Origin: Clostridia bacterium
GTDB taxonomy: Bacteria > Bacillota > Clostridia > Christensenellales > CAG-314
Assembly (NCBI GenBank): GCA_900769665.1
Contig: CAAGHL010000053.1
Span: 1-29,351 of the forward strand
DNA: 29,351 bases
Direction of reading: 5' to 3'
This document shows positions 16,401-23,644 of this stretch, piece by piece. The first letter of the stretch is position 1; each line of letters starts with the position of its first letter. The notes beneath the pieces are model-generated. The model was not told the DNA's origin. It did not search any database and worked only from the letters and a program-made list of their open reading frames with translations. A program made the position numbers and the translations under genes.

Positions 16401-17258
16401 ATACAAGTCGTTGAGGTCGCTGGTTGCGTATCTGCCGCCGTCCAAGGGCACCATTGCTCTCAGTTCCGGGGGCAAAACGGGCAACACGGTAAGGATCATC
16501 CATTCGGGGCGGTTGCCGCTCTTGCGGAAGGCTTCCACGATGTCCAAACGTTTGATAGCGCGTACCTTCTTTGCGCCTTGGGTTGTCTTGGCGAGGGTGT
16601 CGCGCAATTCCTTAGCTTCGGCTTCGAGGTCGACGTTTTGCAACAGTTCGCGCACGGCTTCCGCACCTGTGCCGGCACGGAAGTTTTGCGTGGGATCTTC
16701 CTTAGCCTTGGCTTGTGCCTCGCGGTACTCGCTCATGGTAAGGATTTGTTTGTATGTCAATTCGCTTTGCATGGGGTCGATGACCACATAGCTTTGGAAA
16801 TTGATAAGTTGTTCCAAGTACTTTGGGGACATATCCAAAATCAGTCCCATGCGCGACGGCGTGCCGCGGAAGTACCAAATGTGCGATACGGGGCAAGCCA
16901 ATTCGATGTGACCCATACGTTCGCGACGAACCTTGGACTTGGTAACCTTGACGCCGCACTTTTCGCACACGATACCCTTGTAGCGGATACGCTTGTACTT
17001 GCCGCAGTGGCACTCCCAGTCCTTGACAGGTCCGAAGATTCTTTCGCAGAAAAGACCGTCTCTTTCGGGTTTTTGCGTGCGGTAGTTAATGGTTTCGGAT
17101 TTTTTGACTTCACCGAAGGACCATTCGCGGATTTTCTCGGGGGATGCGATTCCGATTTGAATGGAGGCAAAGTCGTTCATTATGCCCGTCCGTGCAAGTG
17201 TGTTGGAACGCAACGTTGAGATAGATTGTCCTGTAATGATATTGTTTTCGTTACTCAT
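13485..17258 (-). CDS. rpoC: DNA-directed RNA polymerase subunit beta'
   Basis: A 1257-aa catalytic subunit of RNA polymerase. The N-terminal zinc site uses C83, C85, C98 and C101. The active-site motif NADFDGD is at residues 475-481, with the three Mg-binding Asp residues at 477, 479 and 481. The second zinc cluster lies in LTCRSEHGVCCKCYG, and the bridge-helix region has GSARGSMNQIRQLCG-like sequence (here GARGSMNQIRQLCG). Trigger loop and jaw follow, with an acidic C-terminus. The start ATG at 17258 has GGAGG overlapping the rpoB end region; the gap to rpoB is 14 nt. Length is typical of Bacillota. A terminator follows. Confidence 0.99.
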   Translation of the reverse strand: MSNENNIITGQSISTLRSNTLARTGIMNDFASIQIGIASPEKIREWSFGEVKKSETINYRTQKPERDGLFCERIFGPVKDWECHCGKYKRIRYKGIVCEKCGVKVTKSKVRRERMGHIELACPVSHIWYFRGTPSRMGLILDMSPKYLEQLINFQSYVVIDPMQSELTYKQILTMSEYREAQAKAKEDPTQNFRAGTGAEAVRELLQNVDLEAEAKELRDTLAKTTQGAKKVRAIKRLDIVEAFRKSGNRPEWMILTVLPVLPPELRAMVPLDGGRYATSDLNDLYRRVINRNNRLKRLIEINAPEILINNEKRMLQDAVDSLLDNSRSKRPQTGAGNRELKSLSGLLRGKQGRFRQNLLGKRVDYSGRSVIVVGPELKLHQCGIPKEMALELFKPFVMKKLVESNQCHNVKSAKKRVERADAKVWDILESVIKDHPVMLNRAPTLHRLSIQAFEPVLVEGRAIKLHPLACTAFNADFDGDQMAVHVPLSIEAQTEARFLMLAANNILKLSDGKPVISPTQDMVLGCYYLTTVRGNVAEMQQIMNLYDHTRFERALTEEEVALLRKANYYSSFDEAYEAYVAHDITLHTVVNIRQPDGKKIWTTVGRTIFSQAIYYDGVDSSAESPYITDPEILAKREYERHTLGIPLELTPDMIGNPKSYLVGKKQLSKIVEKCFKLRGTTPTAVMLDNVKALGYKYSTISGLTTSVFDMNIPTQKKEIMHKAEQEVIAIENNFNEGFLTENERYKSVIDVWKDAAGQVEGLVKDVMEEDNPIWMMADSGARGSMNQIRQLCGMRGLMSDPSGRTIELPVKACFREGLSVLEYFISSHGGRKGLADTALKTADSGYLTRRLVDVAQNVIVREEDCSAGSRPQGMWIEAFRGSGKDEIIEKFEDRIVGKYVIDDVVNPTTGEVICPGDTMITDDLAAEIVKAGINKLYMRTVLTCRSEHGVCCKCYGSNMATGKPVNLGEAVGVIAAQSIGEPGTQLTMRTFHTGGVATSDDITQGLPRVEELFEARKPKGCAVISEVSGTCTVPQNTEKKVVQVTDANGKMTEYAIPYTSRIMVHNGDKVESGQPLTEGSIYPQDLLSTKGLRAVEEYLVKEVQATYRTNGVEINDKHVEVIVRQMLRKVRIEDAGDTDMLPGEVVDIFKFEEANNKALEEDGVPATAKRILLGITKASLATDSFLSAASFQETSRVLTEAAIKNKRDPLYGLKENVIIGKMISAGTGLAQYREMELVPKQDEADEEAEDETTDVE

Positions 17259-17272
17259 TATTACGCCTCCGC

Positions 17273-20200
17273 TTACTCTTTGTCTTCGTCGTCTTGTTCG
17301 TCGTTATCGTCTTCGTCGTCGAACAAATCACTGTCTTCGTCCTCGTCGGAGTTGATTGCTTCAAGCAAGCTGTCCAATCCGCCCATGTCGAGGTTTTCCT
17401 CGTCTTCGGGTTGGTTGTCGTCGCCGTCTTCGTCGTCGAACAATCCGCCTAGGCTGTCACCGTGTTCGTCGTTATCGTTGTCAAACAAGCTGTCCAAGCT
17501 GAAGTCGTCATCGTCATCGGTAAATCCGTGTTGATCGCTCGGATGATCACCCGCAAAGATGTCTTCTTCTTCGGACATTTCGTGGATTTCCGCTCTGCGA
17601 CGTTCTTGTTCGGCAAGCATTGTTTCGTTGTAATCCGCTTCGTCGTCCGTGCTGTCGCGTACAATGATTTCCTCGTTGTCTGCGGAAAGTACCTTGACAT
17701 CGAGTGCCAAAGATTGCAATTCCTTGATAAGCACCTTAAACGATTCGGGAATACCGGGATCGGGAATATTTTCGCCCTTGACGATTGCTTCGTAGGTCTT
17801 GACACGTCCCACCACGTCGTCGGACTTGACTGTCAAAATTTCCTGCAATACGTTTGCCGCACCGTAAGCTTCCAATGCCCAAACTTCCATTTCGCCGAAA
17901 CGTTGTCCGCCGAATTGCGCTTTGCCGCCCAAAGGTTGTTGCGTGACAAGGCTGTAAGGACCTGTGCTACGTGCGTGAATCTTGTCGTCTACCAAGTGAA
18001 TCAGTTTGAGGTAGTACATGTAACCGACGGTTACGCGATTTTCAAACGGTTCGCCCGTACGTCCGTCGTACAACTTGACCTTGCCGTCCACTTTGCCGGT
18101 GGCGGGGTTGACCATACCGTTGTCTTCAAACAATTGACGGATTTGCTCCTCGCTTGCGCCGTCGAATACGGGGGTTGCGATACGCCATCCGAGCATCTTG
18201 CTGATAAGTCCCAAGTGTACTTCCAACACCTGACCGATGTTCATACGAGAGGGAACGCCCAACGGGTTAAGCACGATTTGAAGTGGTGTGCCGTCTTCCA
18301 TAAAGGGCATGTCTTCTTCCGGCAATACGCGGGATACGACACCCTTGTTACCGTGACGACCTGCCATCTTGTCGCCGACGGAAATTTTACGTTTTTGCGC
18401 GATATACACGCGTACGAGTTTGCTTACGCCGGGATCGAGTTCGTCTTTGTTTTCGCGAGTGAACACTTTGACGTCCACTACTATGCCGCCTTCGCCGTTA
18501 GGTACGCGAAGGGAAGTGTCACGCACTTCGCGAGCTTTTTCGCTGAAAATCGCGCGCAACAATCTTTCTTCCGGAGTAAGGTCGGTTTCTCCCTTGGGGG
18601 TAACCTTACCTACCAAGATGTCGCCGGGATGCACTTCCGCACCGATACGAATTACGCCGTCCTCGTCCAAATCCTTCAATGCGTCGTCGCCGACGTTGGG
18701 GATGTCGCGAGTGAACTCCTCGGGTCCGAGTTTGGTTTCACGGCACTCGATTTCGTGTTCCTCGATGTGGATACTTGTAAATGCGTCTTCCTTGACGAGT
18801 TTTTCCGACAGCAATACGGCGTCTTCGTAGTTGTAGCCTTCCCACGTCATGAAACCGATGAGAATGTTACGTCCGAGAGCCAACTCTCCGCCTTCGGTAC
18901 TGGGACCGTCGGCAAGTACGTCGCCTTTTTTGACGCGGTCGCCCGCATGTACGATAACTTTTTGGTTGATGCACGTACCTTGGTTGCTACGTACAAACTT
19001 TTTAAGCGTGTAGGATTGTACCGTTCCGTTGTCGGCTTGGACGGTGATTTTGTCCGCCGCCGCGCTCAACACCACGCCGTCTTCCTTGGCAATGATCATC
19101 ACGCCGCTGTCGTAAGCTATGCGCGCTTCGATACCGGTAGCGACGATGGGTGCTTCGGGATTGATCAGAGGTACTGCCTGACGTTGCATGTTGGATCCCA
19201 TCAACGCACGGTTGGTGTCGTCGTTTTCAAGGAAGGGAATAAGACTTGTTGCAACGGAAATAAGTTGACGAGGCGATACGTCGATGAAGTCCACCTTTTC
19301 GCGCGGGAACTCCAATATTTCTTCGCGACGACGGCATGTGATACGCGGGTGCGCGAAGTAGCCGTTTTCGTCAAGAGGCTCGTTGGCTTGACCGATGATA
19401 TACTTGTCTTCCTCGTCGGCAGCCAAATACTCCACCGTGTCGGTGACCGTATGGTGGATTTTGTCTACACGGCGGTAGGGAGCTTCGATAAAGCCGTACT
19501 CGTTAATGCGAGCGTATCCTGCCAATGACGTGATAAGACCGATATTTTGTCCTTCGGGCGTTTCGATGGGGCACATACGTCCGTAGTGAGTGTAGTGAAC
19601 GTCGCGGACTTCGAATGTAGCGCGTTCGCGGTTCAAACCGCCGGGGCCCAATGCGGAAAGCTTACGTTTGTGCGTAAGTTCGGCGATGGGGTTGCTTTGA
19701 TCCATAAATTGCGACAATTGGCTGGAACCGAAAAATTCCTTGATTGCCGAAGATACGGGACGCACGTTGATAAGTGTTTGCGGCGTAGCCTTGCCCGGCT
19801 CCTGAATTGCCATACGTTCGCGAATTACACGTTCCAAACGGGAAATACCGATACGGAATTGGTTTTGCAACAATTCGCCCACGGAACGAACGCGACGGTT
19901 ACCCAAGTGGTCGATGTCGTCTGAAGTTCCGATGCCGTATTTCAAGTTGAGGTTGTAGTTGACGGTGGCAATTATGTCCTGACGGGTAATGTGCTTGCTG
20001 ATGAGTTCGTCGCGCTTTTCGTGAATAAGCTCGGCGGTATCCTCTACGGACAAGCCGTTTGCCAAAATTTCGCGCAACACTTCGCTGTCGACTGCTTCGT
20101 AAATACCGCATGCGGCAAAGTCGATGTCGGCGTAGCGAGTGTCAACCGTCATTGCATAAAGTTTTGCGTCTACGCAGCGGTTGCCGATAACCTTGACGCG

Positions 20201-21688
20201 GGGACATTCGGTGTCAAACACGATGATACCCGCATTGTTGCATTTGTACAGGTTGTATCCGTTTTCAAAAGCAATTTGCGCCGCCTCGGGAACAAGCACG
20301 TTTTCCTTTTGCTCGTCGTAGGAAGGCTTGGGGAGTTCGCACAAAGTACGTCCGCTGATGTCGATTGTGTGGTCGTACACGTCGATTGTGCCGACTTCGC
20401 TCATTACTACGCAACCGAGATTTTCGGCAAGAACTTTTTCGTAGTCATGTACCGTTTGCGCTTGTGTGGCGTCGAAAATCTTGGTGTAGGTTTCCGTTGC
20501 GGTATGCACGCTGTTGATGCCGCTTTGTTGAATATCAAAGGCGTCGGACTCGGAAAGCACCGTGTCCTTGACAATCGTGCGATGAAAAGGAACGGTAACT
20601 TGCTTGTCGAGATATTGTCCGACAACCAACGAGTAAAATTCCTCGCTTTGAGACACGGGATAGGTAATCGTCGTGCCGTGTTCGTCGAGAATTTTAACTT
20701 CCTTGACTACACCGCTGTTTGCGACGGCTTCGGCTTGTTCACGCGTGAGGCATGTATATTGCGGCAAAGTAAGCAATTCCACATCCACGTCTTCGCCGAG
20801 AGTAAGACCGACAAGACGAGTTGCCAATGCCAATTTTTTGTTGAATTTGTAACGTCCGACACGTGCAAGGTCGTAACGTTTGGCGTCGAACAACAGGTCG
20901 TTCAACGTCTTTTGCACCGATTCGTCGGTGGGAATTTCACCGGGGCGCAAACGCTTGTAGATTTCAATCAACGATTCTTCGTCCGTTGCGGTGTCGTCCT
21001 TGACGAAGGTAAGACCGAGGTACGGATCGTACTCGAACAGCTTAGAAATGCGGTTGCCGCTACCCTTGGTGCCGTCGTGCAAAATGCCGCGCATAAGCAC
21101 TGTGATTGGCAGTTTGCGGTTGCGGTCTACGTGCACGTACAACAGGTTGTTGTTGCTGTCGTGTTCCAACTCCAACCAAGCGCCGCGTGTGGGCATTGCC
21201 GTCGTGTTGTAGACGGGTTTGCCGTTTTTGTCGCGAAGGATGTCGCAGTACACACCGGGAGAACGCACAAGTTGCGACACGATGACGCGCTCGGCACCGT
21301 TGATGATGAAGCTACCGGTGTCCGTCATGAGGGGGAAGTCGCCCATGAATACGTCTTGGTCGATAAACTCGCCCGTGCCTTTGTTGGTCAGGCGGACGGT
21401 GAGGCGCAACGGCTTGGCGTATGTTGCGTCACGGATGTGGCACTCTTCCTCGGAATACTTGGGCTTATCCTCGAAACGGTGTTCGAGGAAGTCCAAACGG
21501 AAGTGCCCGGCAAAGTCTTCGATGGGGGAAAAGTCCTCGAAAACTTCCTTGATGCCTTGCTCCATGAAGTTGCGGTAACTGTCCTTTTGCACCTCGATGA
21601 GGTCGGGCAACGGCAACACTTCCTTGCATTGCGAGAACGTTTTTCTGTCGTGATTTCCGTATCTTGCTGTTTTGATGTCTTGTATCAT
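17273..21688 (-). CDS. rpoB: DNA-directed RNA polymerase subunit beta, with insertion and acidic tail
   Basis: A 1471-aa subunit forming the active cleft and rifampicin pocket. DIDHLGNRRVRSVGELLQNQ is near residue 591. The rifampicin region FFGSSQLSQFMDQSNP lies at about 652-667, with D663, H673 and S678 retained and K676 in place of the usual Arg. I start at the ATG 21688 (GAGGAG 8 nt upstream); a TTG at 21694 is too close to that site. Bacillus RpoB is about 1190 aa. The excess comes from roughly 190 extra residues between about 305 and 565, and a 137-residue acidic tail (1335-1471) with repeated SLxxLFD-like motifs. It is the first gene of rpoBC; rplJ-rplL are not upstream. Confidence 0.98.
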   Translation of the reverse strand: MIQDIKTARYGNHDRKTFSQCKEVLPLPDLIEVQKDSYRNFMEQGIKEVFEDFSPIEDFAGHFRLDFLEHRFEDKPKYSEEECHIRDATYAKPLRLTVRLTNKGTGEFIDQDVFMGDFPLMTDTGSFIINGAERVIVSQLVRSPGVYCDILRDKNGKPVYNTTAMPTRGAWLELEHDSNNNLLYVHVDRNRKLPITVLMRGILHDGTKGSGNRISKLFEYDPYLGLTFVKDDTATDEESLIEIYKRLRPGEIPTDESVQKTLNDLLFDAKRYDLARVGRYKFNKKLALATRLVGLTLGEDVDVELLTLPQYTCLTREQAEAVANSGVVKEVKILDEHGTTITYPVSQSEEFYSLVVGQYLDKQVTVPFHRTIVKDTVLSESDAFDIQQSGINSVHTATETYTKIFDATQAQTVHDYEKVLAENLGCVVMSEVGTIDVYDHTIDISGRTLCELPKPSYDEQKENVLVPEAAQIAFENGYNLYKCNNAGIIVFDTECPRVKVIGNRCVDAKLYAMTVDTRYADIDFAACGIYEAVDSEVLREILANGLSVEDTAELIHEKRDELISKHITRQDIIATVNYNLNLKYGIGTSDDIDHLGNRRVRSVGELLQNQFRIGISRLERVIRERMAIQEPGKATPQTLINVRPVSSAIKEFFGSSQLSQFMDQSNPIAELTHKRKLSALGPGGLNRERATFEVRDVHYTHYGRMCPIETPEGQNIGLITSLAGYARINEYGFIEAPYRRVDKIHHTVTDTVEYLAADEEDKYIIGQANEPLDENGYFAHPRITCRRREEILEFPREKVDFIDVSPRQLISVATSLIPFLENDDTNRALMGSNMQRQAVPLINPEAPIVATGIEARIAYDSGVMIIAKEDGVVLSAAADKITVQADNGTVQSYTLKKFVRSNQGTCINQKVIVHAGDRVKKGDVLADGPSTEGGELALGRNILIGFMTWEGYNYEDAVLLSEKLVKEDAFTSIHIEEHEIECRETKLGPEEFTRDIPNVGDDALKDLDEDGVIRIGAEVHPGDILVGKVTPKGETDLTPEERLLRAIFSEKAREVRDTSLRVPNGEGGIVVDVKVFTRENKDELDPGVSKLVRVYIAQKRKISVGDKMAGRHGNKGVVSRVLPEEDMPFMEDGTPLQIVLNPLGVPSRMNIGQVLEVHLGLISKMLGWRIATPVFDGASEEQIRQLFEDNGMVNPATGKVDGKVKLYDGRTGEPFENRVTVGYMYYLKLIHLVDDKIHARSTGPYSLVTQQPLGGKAQFGGQRFGEMEVWALEAYGAANVLQEILTVKSDDVVGRVKTYEAIVKGENIPDPGIPESFKVLIKELQSLALDVKVLSADNEEIIVRDSTDDEADYNETMLAEQERRRAEIHEMSEEEDIFAGDHPSDQHGFTDDDDDFSLDSLFDNDNDEHGDSLGGLFDDEDGDDNQPEDEENLDMGGLDSLLEAINSDEDEDSDLFDDEDDNDEQDDEDKE

Positions 21689-21863
21689 TGACAAAACTCC
21701 TCAAAAAAATTTTCAAAAAATTTGGCGAAATATGGTTGCAAATTGACCTAGCGTGTGTTATTGTAAATATACATCAGGTCGGTGTCTTGCCTTTGTGAAA
21801 CGCACCCCACCGCCGTGAAACAACGGTAAAAAGGGCAAAATTCCCCCAAAGGCGTACTTTAAC
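21689..21863 (-). promoter_or_regulatory. rpoB 5' leader
   Basis: About 175 nt between the predicted start of transcription and the rpoB ATG, with no ORF. A short hairpin CCGT-N6-ACGG and a GGG...CCC stem followed by TTTTT near its 5' end are visible. The latter could act as a weak attenuator, but its stem is very short. Confidence 0.35.
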
Positions 21864-21869
21864 TAATTT

Positions 21870-21898
21870 ATAATACCACTAACCGAAAATTAAGTCAA
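21870..21898 (-). promoter_or_regulatory. Promoter of rpoB-rpoC
   Basis: On the minus strand TTGACT (21893-21898), 17 nt, TATTAT (21870-21875) with an extended -10 TGG. It makes rpoBC an independent unit detached from the L10/L12 operon. Confidence 0.85.
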
Positions 21899-21952
21899 AA
21901 ACTATTACAGTCATAACTCAAAAAAAATATTTCAAAATATTTTTTCGCTAAT

Positions 21953-21984
21953 ACTCGCATTTATTTTGCGAGTTTTTTCTTTTA
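21953..21984 (+). terminator. Orphan plus-strand intrinsic terminator
   Basis: ACTCGCA (21953-21959), 7-nt loop, TGCGAGT (21967-21973), then TTTTTT and more T-rich sequence on the plus strand. No plus-strand gene lies upstream of it. A second palindrome AAAAAATATTT-CA-AAATATTTTTT lies just before it. It could end an unannotated plus-strand RNA antisense to the rpoB leader, be a relic of a lost gene, or insulate the operon downstream. Confidence 0.65.
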
Positions 21985-22093
21985 TTAGGGCAAAAAGAGG
22001 CAAACGTCACTTGAATGCAACCAAAATCCGTCCGCCATTGAAAAAGATTTTTAGCGAAAAAGTTTAGTTTTTTTTCATTATTTCTATCCGATA

Positions 22094-22122
22094 TTGACAT
22101 TTGTATTAAGAACATATATTAT
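22094..22122 (+). promoter_or_regulatory. Promoter of the lipoprotein/peptidase operon
   Basis: Perfect TTGACA (22094-22099), 17 nt, TATTAT (22117-22122) on the plus strand. It predicts a leader of about 210 nt before the first lipoprotein gene. Confidence 0.87.
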
Positions 22123-22278
22123 TTATTCTGAGGAACTAGCTCTTTTTTTGTTTTACATATCGACATACGCTACTACATATAGACAAAAAATTGTTTACTA
22201 AACATCATTTTGTGCTTAGAAGGGACACCACCCCTCCCCCTTCCGCAAACGGCAACAAAAATAACTTTTAGATACGTA

Positions 22279-22301
22279 AATATGTTTAAGATAAACATAT
22301 T
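22279..22301 (+). promoter_or_regulatory. 10-bp inverted repeat in the operon leader
   Basis: AATATGTTTA-AGA-TAAACATATT is a perfect 10-bp inverted repeat with a 3-nt centre. It lies about 20 nt upstream of the first lipoprotein ribosome binding site. It could be an RNA hairpin affecting translation or mRNA stability, or a DNA operator. A weaker GAAGGG/CCCTTC pair lies further up (about 22220-22246). Confidence 0.55.
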
Positions 22302-22341
22302 CAAAACAATACATATAAGAATAAAAAAGGAGGTATTTATT

Positions 22342-22914
22342 ATGGTTAAAAAGCGTGTAACCATCCTACTTGCACTACTACTTTCGTTGGTGCTTATCTT
22401 GCCTTGCTTTGTGGGTTGCGGCAACGCACCCAAGGGAAAGGATTGCCCGAAGATGACAACTTATGTAAATAATTTTATCCGCGGACCTTTCTTTTCCTAT
22501 GATCCCCCTGCAGAGATCACTTTGTCTTTAAGAAAGGATGTCATATTTGAATGCCATGTAATAGGTGACCAGTTTGACCTATTACGGGACAAAACATGGG
22601 ACAAAACAAAGGATATAACCATTGAGTCGGGAGAAAACTTATTTATTAAGGCGAACTTTGGAAAAGATCAAACGGGGAAACCATATGACCTATCAGCTGA
22701 CGGATATGTTACAATAATTGCAAAGCAATCCGACCACATTGTAGGCTACGCCGTCCTTTTAATAAAAGTAGATTTTCCCGAAGGTTCCACCATAGAGCAT
22801 GGCTGGTATGTAAGTACATTAAAAGCAGTCGAGTTTCCACAAATCGACGGACAGTATCAAGACGTATCGGAAGAATACGTACAAAGGCAATTTAAAAAAC
22901 TAATAAAACAATAA
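22342..22914 (+). CDS. Predicted lipoprotein, tandem paralogue 1
   Basis: A 190-aa protein of unrecognised family. It has a lipoprotein signal peptide: basic N-terminus VKKR, hydrophobic core, and lipobox FVGC with the lipidated Cys at residue 26. The mature part is about 165 aa, probably beta-rich, ending in the conserved EFPQIDGQYQDVSEEYVQRQ segment. The ATG at 22342 follows AAAAAAGGAGG. The gene is AT-rich with codon use unlike the neighbouring core genes. It is nearly identical to paralogue 2 over the first ~400 nt. It is first of four plus-strand genes. Likely anchored on the outer face of the cytoplasmic membrane; function unknown. Confidence 0.88.
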   Translation: MVKKRVTILLALLLSLVLILPCFVGCGNAPKGKDCPKMTTYVNNFIRGPFFSYDPPAEITLSLRKDVIFECHVIGDQFDLLRDKTWDKTKDITIESGENLFIKANFGKDQTGKPYDLSADGYVTIIAKQSDHIVGYAVLLIKVDFPEGSTIEHGWYVSTLKAVEFPQIDGQYQDVSEEYVQRQFKKLIKQ

Positions 22915-22944
22915 AAAGATTAGAATACAAAAGGAGGATACAAC

Positions 22945-22998
22945 ATGACAAAAGAAAACAATAAATCTATATTAAAAGGAGGTATCTATTATGGCTAA
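22945..22998 (+). CDS. 17-codon upstream ORF overlapping lipoprotein 2 start
   Basis: A tiny ORF reading MTKENNKSILKGGIYYG, with its own AAAAGGAGG ribosome binding site 8 nt upstream. Its codons contain the ribosome binding site of lipoprotein 2, and it stops 3 nt inside that gene in another frame (ATGGCTAA). The same arrangement recurs before lipoprotein 3. Its start resembles the N-terminus of the peptidase-like protein downstream (MAKKENKSL), so it may be either a coupling uORF or the remnant 5' end of a lost gene copy. Confidence 0.45.
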   Translation: MTKENNKSILKGGIYYG

Positions 22999-23560
22999 GC
23001 GTGTAACCGTCCTACTTACACTACTACTTTCGTTGGTGCTTATCTTGCCTTGTTTTGTGGGTTGCGGCAACGCACCCCAGGAAAAGGATTGCCCGAAGAT
23101 GACAACTTATGTAAATAATTTTATCCGTGGACCTTTCTTTTCCTATGATCCCGCTGCAAAGATCACTTTGTCTTTAAGAAAGGATGTCGTATTTGAATGC
23201 CATGTAATAGGTGACCAGTTTGAACTATTATGGGACAAAACATGGGACAAAACAAAGGATATAACCATTGAGTCGGGAGAAAACTTATTTATTAAGGCGA
23301 ACTTTGGAAAAGATCAAACGGGGAAACCATATGACCTATCAGCCGACGGATATGTTACAATAATTGCAAAAGAATCCGACCAAATTGTAGGCTATGCCGT
23401 CCTTTTAATAAAACCCTATTCAGAGGAAAACTCCGATACAGTTCTTGGTTGGCAAGTAAGCACATTAAAGTCCGTTGAGTTTCCAAAAATTGGCGGACAG
23501 TATCAAGACGTGTCGGAAGAATACGTACAAAGACAATTTAAAAAACTAACAAAACGATAA
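22991..23560 (+). CDS. Predicted lipoprotein, tandem paralogue 2
   Basis: A 189-aa paralogue of the preceding gene, one Lys shorter in the signal peptide (MAKRVTVLL). It has the same FVGC lipobox with the Cys at residue 25. Nucleotide identity to paralogue 1 is very high from the start to about residue 145. Then a short segment (PYSEENSDTVLGWQV here, VDFPEGSTIEHGWYV there) differs sharply before identity resumes at the C-terminus. AAAAGGAGG precedes the ATG at 22991, which overlaps the end of a 17-codon uORF. Function unknown. Confidence 0.88.
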   Translation: MAKRVTVLLTLLLSLVLILPCFVGCGNAPQEKDCPKMTTYVNNFIRGPFFSYDPAAKITLSLRKDVVFECHVIGDQFELLWDKTWDKTKDITIESGENLFIKANFGKDQTGKPYDLSADGYVTIIAKESDQIVGYAVLLIKPYSEENSDTVLGWQVSTLKSVEFPKIGGQYQDVSEEYVQRQFKKLTKR

Positions 23561-23590
23561 AAAGATTAGAATACAAAAGGAGGATACAAC

Positions 23591-23644
23591 ATGACAAAAG
23601 AAAACAGTAAATCTATATCAAAAGGAGGTATCTATTATGGCTAA
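23591..23644 (+). CDS. 17-codon upstream ORF overlapping lipoprotein 3 start
   Basis: The ORF reads MTKENSKSISKGGIYYG, with two amino acid changes from the copy at 22945. Its ribosome binding site, length, frame offset and stop position relative to the lipoprotein start (ATGGCTAA) are all unchanged. It was evidently duplicated together with the lipoprotein unit. Confidence 0.45.
   Translation: MTKENSKSISKGGIYYG

Noticed and set aside
17462..21691. Very long plus-strand open frames opposite rpoB (up to about 690 codons), and similar ones opposite rpoC (14127-16160), tuf and fusA
   Set aside because: They mirror the codon bias of the real minus-strand genes, lack ribosome binding sites and recognisable domains, and overlap highly conserved proteins completely.
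22127..22155. Terminator or attenuator in GAGGAACTAGCTCTTTTTTT after the lipoprotein operon promoter
   Set aside because: The T-run is good, but the stem would be only about three base pairs, too weak to call.
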